From contig JARKQO010000175.1 of assembly GCA_029974855.1 (NCBI GenBank), forward strand, positions 1-15,972: a stretch of DNA of 15,972 nt, written 5' to 3'. The position numbers and the translations under genes were made by a program. Source of the stretch: Eubacteriales bacterium. Lineage in GTDB: Bacteria; Bacillota_A; Clostridia; Christensenellales; Aristaeellaceae. Of this stretch, positions 13,641 through 15,972 are shown one piece after another (position 1 is the first letter of the stretch; each line of letters starts with the position of its first letter). The notes beneath the pieces were generated by a model. The model had not been told where the DNA came from. It made no database searches and saw nothing but the letters and a program-made list of their open reading frames with translations.

Positions 13641-14777
13641 CTCCTTGCGAAACAGCATGGCCAGGGTGTACAGGGGAATGGACCCGTAGGAGCGGGGATC
13701 ATGCCCTGTGAGCCTGGCCAGCTTGTTCAGCTTGTATTGCAGCGAGTTCTTGTGGATGAAGTGGGCGTTGGCGGTTTTGGTGATGGAGCCGTCCATCTCG
13801 TACAGGGTGCCCAGCAGCGCCGCGTACTCGTCCGCCTCCTGTTCCCCCATGCCCCGAAACACCCGGCTCACAAACAGCTTCTTGGCGCCGGGGGAAACCT
13901 CTTCTAAAAAAAGCTCGTAGGTGATATCGTCATAAAACAGGATGCGCCTCCCCTCCCGGGCAGGGCAGGCCTGGAGCCCCTTCATGGCCTGCTGGTAGGC
14001 GTGGTGGATGGAGGGCGGCTCCCCGCCGCCGGCGCTGTCCACCCCCGCCATCAGGGGGATGCCGTACTTGGCCAAAATGTCCTCAAAGACCCGCTGCACA
14101 AACTGAACCAAGGCCTCGTCCTCCTGGGCCGGCAGCAGGCACAGCATCACCGAAGGGGTTTTGGAGAAGATGGCCCCCGGAATGCGCCCCAAAGTCTGGC
14201 GCACCCGCCGGTTGATGGTGTCGATGGTCTCCTGGCACGTGGGGCTGTCGCTGTAGCGCAGGATGTCCACGATGCGCATGGCCACCACCCGGCGGGGCAG
14301 GCTCACGTCGATATCCTGGGCCTGGGCCCGCTGCAAAAACGCCGGGTCCGCCAGGTTCTGCTCCGTCATAATCCAGTCGTCCAGAAACCGGGTGCGGATG
14401 CGCCCCTCGATCTTCTTGCGCTGCTGCTCGTCATGGTCCCGCAGCAAAATCTCCGTCATCTTCTTGATGATCTGGCCGTACTTGCGGACCTGCTCGTACT
14501 CCCCCGTGATGCCGATGGCCCCCACCAGGGCCTTGTCCATCACCAAGGGCAGGTTGCAGCCCTTTCGGGCCCCCAGGTACTGGTCGTCCGCGTATACGAT
14601 CAGCTCCTCCAGCCCCTCCTTGATCAGCTTGGCCGCCCCCTCATGGAGGCTGCCCACCCGCTCCGGGGTGGCGCTGGCCAGGATATAGCCCCTGGCGTCA
14701 AAAAAATTCAGCTGCTGGCCCAGAACGCCCCCCACCTCGTCGATGATCTCCTGGGCGATATCCCTTGAGATATCCAT
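13638..14777 (-). CDS. cdaR: CdaR-family sugar diacid/glycerate regulator
   Basis: A 379-residue transcription activator. Residues 1-112 form the sugar-diacid recognition domain: DISRDIAQEIIDEVG, NFFDARGYILASATPERVG, then the ligand loop ARKGCNLPLVMDKALVGAIGITG and VRKYGQIIKKMTEILL. The middle section is a degenerate GGDEF-like region. The C-terminus is a PucR-type helix-turn-helix: LLGTLYEMDGSITKTANAHF and HKNSLQYKLNKLARLTGHDP. CdaR homologues activate genes for glycerate, glucarate or galactarate use. The frame opens at 14882, but ATG 14777 follows GGGGGTG and begins at the domain boundary. It is divergent from a gntP-type gene, its expected target. It is convergent with serS. Confidence 0.9.
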   Translation of the reverse strand: MDISRDIAQEIIDEVGGVLGQQLNFFDARGYILASATPERVGSLHEGAAKLIKEGLEELIVYADDQYLGARKGCNLPLVMDKALVGAIGITGEYEQVRKYGQIIKKMTEILLRDHDEQQRKKIEGRIRTRFLDDWIMTEQNLADPAFLQRAQAQDIDVSLPRRVVAMRIVDILRYSDSPTCQETIDTINRRVRQTLGRIPGAIFSKTPSVMLCLLPAQEDEALVQFVQRVFEDILAKYGIPLMAGVDSAGGGEPPSIHHAYQQAMKGLQACPAREGRRILFYDDITYELFLEEVSPGAKKLFVSRVFRGMGEQEADEYAALLGTLYEMDGSITKTANAHFIHKNSLQYKLNKLARLTGHDPRSYGSIPLYTLAMLFRKE

Positions 14778-14803
14778 GCTTTTCACCCCCTGATGCTGGC
14801 CCC

Positions 14804-14832
14804 AGTATACCATACCCGGGCCCATTGGTACA
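14804..14832 (-). promoter_or_regulatory. Predicted cdaR promoter (extended -10)
   Basis: Minus strand TATACT (complement of 14804-14809) preceded by TGG gives an extended -10, 27 bp before the start codon. The -35 position is poor. An ATTGGTA element (14824-14830), related to the inverted repeat upstream of gntP, overlaps that position, which would suit autoregulation. Confidence 0.5.
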
Positions 14833-14876
14833 GGGAATCGTAATGTCCGTCCATCGCAGGGCATTTTTGTTCCCCA

Positions 14877-14894
14877 TACCAATGCTCTTTGGTA
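14877..14894. promoter_or_regulatory. Inverted repeat, probable CdaR site for gntP activation
   Basis: TACCAA (14877-14882) and TTGGTA (14889-14894) form a perfect 6-6-6 inverted repeat centred about 55 bp before the predicted gntP start, the usual place for an activator. A third copy, ATTGGTA, lies at 14824-14830. The link to CdaR is inferred from position only. Confidence 0.55.
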
Positions 14895-14903
14895 CCCATA
14901 TCA

Positions 14904-14933
14904 TGGACAGCTCCCGGGGGAATTTCCTATAAT
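14904..14933 (+). promoter_or_regulatory. Promoter of the gntP-type gene
   Basis: TGGACA (14904-14909), an 18-bp spacer and a perfect TATAAT (14928-14933) predict a start near 14940, leaving a leader of about 58 nt. The inverted repeat at 14877-14894 lies just upstream. Confidence 0.68.
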
Positions 14934-14997
14934 GGGGACACAGACAACGAACGGACGCTCCGCAGCATGGTCCGTTCCCAAAAAAGGAGGCAGTTCT

Positions 14998-15972
14998 ATG
15001 ACTGGCATTCCCCTTCTCATCGCCTTTGTCATCGCCATCATCCTCATGATCCTGCTGATCTCCAAGTTCAAGGTCCACGCCTTCCTGTCTCTGATGCTGG
15101 TCTCCCTGCTGCTGGCCATCGTGGCGGGCATTGAGCTGGTGCAGATTCCCACCATCATCGGCCAGGGCTTCTCCGGCACCTTCACCAGCATCGGCATCGT
15201 CATCATCTTGGGCGCTCTGGTGGGCACCTTGCTGGAGAAAACCGGGGCCGCCCTGAAAATGGCGGACACGGTGGTCAAGTGGGTGGGCAAAAAGCGCCCC
15301 GAGCTGGCCATGCTGATCATGGGCTGGATCGTTTCCATCCCCGTGTTCTGCGACAGCGGCTTCGTGATCTTAAACCCCATCCGCAAGGCCTTGGTGAAGC
15401 GCACGGGCCGCTCCGCAGCCGCCTCCACTGTGGCCCTGTCTTTGGGCCTGTACATCTCCCACTGCTTCATTCCCCCCACCCCCGGCCCCATTGCCGCCGC
15501 CAACACCCTGTTTGAAGGGCTGCAGCAGCCGGTGAACCTCCTGCTGATCATGGCCATCGGCGCGCTGTGCTCCATTTTGCCCTTGATCGCCAGCTACATC
15601 TTCGCCCTGCTCATTGGCAAGAAGGTGAAGTCCCGGGGCGAGCAGGCCGCCGATGACGGAGCCGTGGTGCAGAGCTATGAGGAGCTGGTGGCCAGCTACG
15701 GCAAGCTGCCCGGGGCTTTGATGTCCTTTGCCCCCATCGTGGTTCCCATCTTTCTGATGGGCCTGAGCTCCGCCTTGGCCATGGCCAAGGTCAGCGTTCC
15801 CTTCATCACCTTCCTGGGCACCCCCATCATGGCCTTGGCCGTGGGCGTGCTGCTTGGCGTGATCCTGATGGCTTCCGCCGGGAAGATGGGCGATTTCTAC
15901 GCCCTTACCGACGATACCCTGAAAGTCACCGGCCCCATCCTCTTCGTCACCGCCGCTGGCGGCGTGCTGGGC
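14998..15972 (+). CDS. GntP-family gluconate/glycerate permease, N-terminal part
   Basis: Cytoplasmic-membrane symporter for sugar acids. The first 325 codons are present; the family is about 430-450 residues, so roughly the last quarter lies beyond the right edge. The ATG at 14998 has a strong AAAGGAGG seven bases before it. Features include an N-terminal helix TGIPLLIAFVIAIILMILLI, GFSGTFTSIGIVIILGALVG, the conserved IPVFCDSGFVILNPI, and the GntP signature HCFIPPTPGPIAAANTL. Many membrane segments are evident with a charged loop KSRGEQAADDGA in the middle. The divergent CdaR gene suggests D-glycerate or a related sugar acid as substrate, as in E. coli where CdaR controls sugar-diacid and glycerate genes. 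A glycerate kinase may follow outside the window. Confidence 0.93.
   Translation, partial: MTGIPLLIAFVIAIILMILLISKFKVHAFLSLMLVSLLLAIVAGIELVQIPTIIGQGFSGTFTSIGIVIILGALVGTLLEKTGAALKMADTVVKWVGKKRPELAMLIMGWIVSIPVFCDSGFVILNPIRKALVKRTGRSAAASTVALSLGLYISHCFIPPTPGPIAAANTLFEGLQQPVNLLLIMAIGALCSILPLIASYIFALLIGKKVKSRGEQAADDGAVVQSYEELVASYGKLPGALMSFAPIVVPIFLMGLSSALAMAKVSVPFITFLGTPIMALAVGVLLGVILMASAGKMGDFYALTDDTLKVTGPILFVTAAGGVLG

Noticed and set aside
1..15972. CRISPR arrays, tRNA or rRNA genes, insertion sequences, phage genes
   Set aside because: I looked for regularly spaced repeats, cloverleaf patterns, transposase-like proteins and terminal inverted repeats and saw none.

Overview
The window looks like chromosomal DNA of a GC-rich, spore-forming member of the Clostridia. 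The evidence is a sigE/spoIIGA pair (mother-cell sigma factor and its processing protease), a serine T-box riboswitch in front of serS, strong AGGAGG-type ribosome binding sites throughout, and Gram-positive style secreted proteins. The family or genus cannot be fixed from the sequence; the many Ala-Glu-Glu type signal peptides without a lipobox would fit Christensenellales-like lineages, but that is a guess.

Layout. (1) Positions 1-4246, minus strand: a sugar-uptake operon in the order lacI-type repressor, substrate-binding protein, two CUT1-type permeases, then the first 41 codons of an unidentified gene that runs off the left edge. It has a good sigma-A promoter, a perfect 20-bp LacI-type operator just downstream of the predicted start site, and three GCGAA repeats at exact 11-bp spacing upstream of the -35 box. 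No ATPase gene is present. (2) 4435-6010, minus strand: sigE and spoIIGA, without the sigG or ftsZ genes that often neighbour them. (3) 6227-6680, plus strand: a small protein resembling the NrdD C-terminus, followed by about 150 bp of hairpin-rich non-coding sequence and an intrinsic terminator. (4) 6835-7952, plus strand: two small exported proteins (a DUF4430-like protein and a peptidoglycan-binding-like protein) with visibly less GC-rich codon use than their surroundings. (5) 8064-9587, minus strand: a flotillin (FloT/YuaG type) with no NfeD partner in view. (6) 9751-12007, plus strand: a DUF1538 membrane protein, internally duplicated, followed by two small PII-like proteins. (7) 12012-13588, plus strand: promoter, T-box leader with a UCC specifier, and serS. 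(8) 13638-15972: a CdaR-type sugar-diacid regulator (minus strand) divergent from a GntP-family permease (plus strand, cut by the right edge), with an inverted repeat between them at the usual activator position.

How the genes work together. The LacI operon probably controls import of an unknown oligosaccharide or sugar and represses itself as well as the transporter. SpoIIGA should cleave the 27-residue pro-sequence of SigE. CdaR probably activates gntP for import of glycerate, gluconate or a related sugar acid.

The most interesting system is the DUF1538-PII-PII operon. A transporter-like protein of unknown substrate is translationally coupled to one PII-like protein and followed by a second, which echoes the AmtB-GlnK and SbtA-SbtB arrangements. 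Its first gene also appears to start at or within a base of its predicted transcription start (a leaderless GTG). The hairpin-rich region at 6500-6680 and the phased repeats at 4265-4291 are the other signals not explained by known families.
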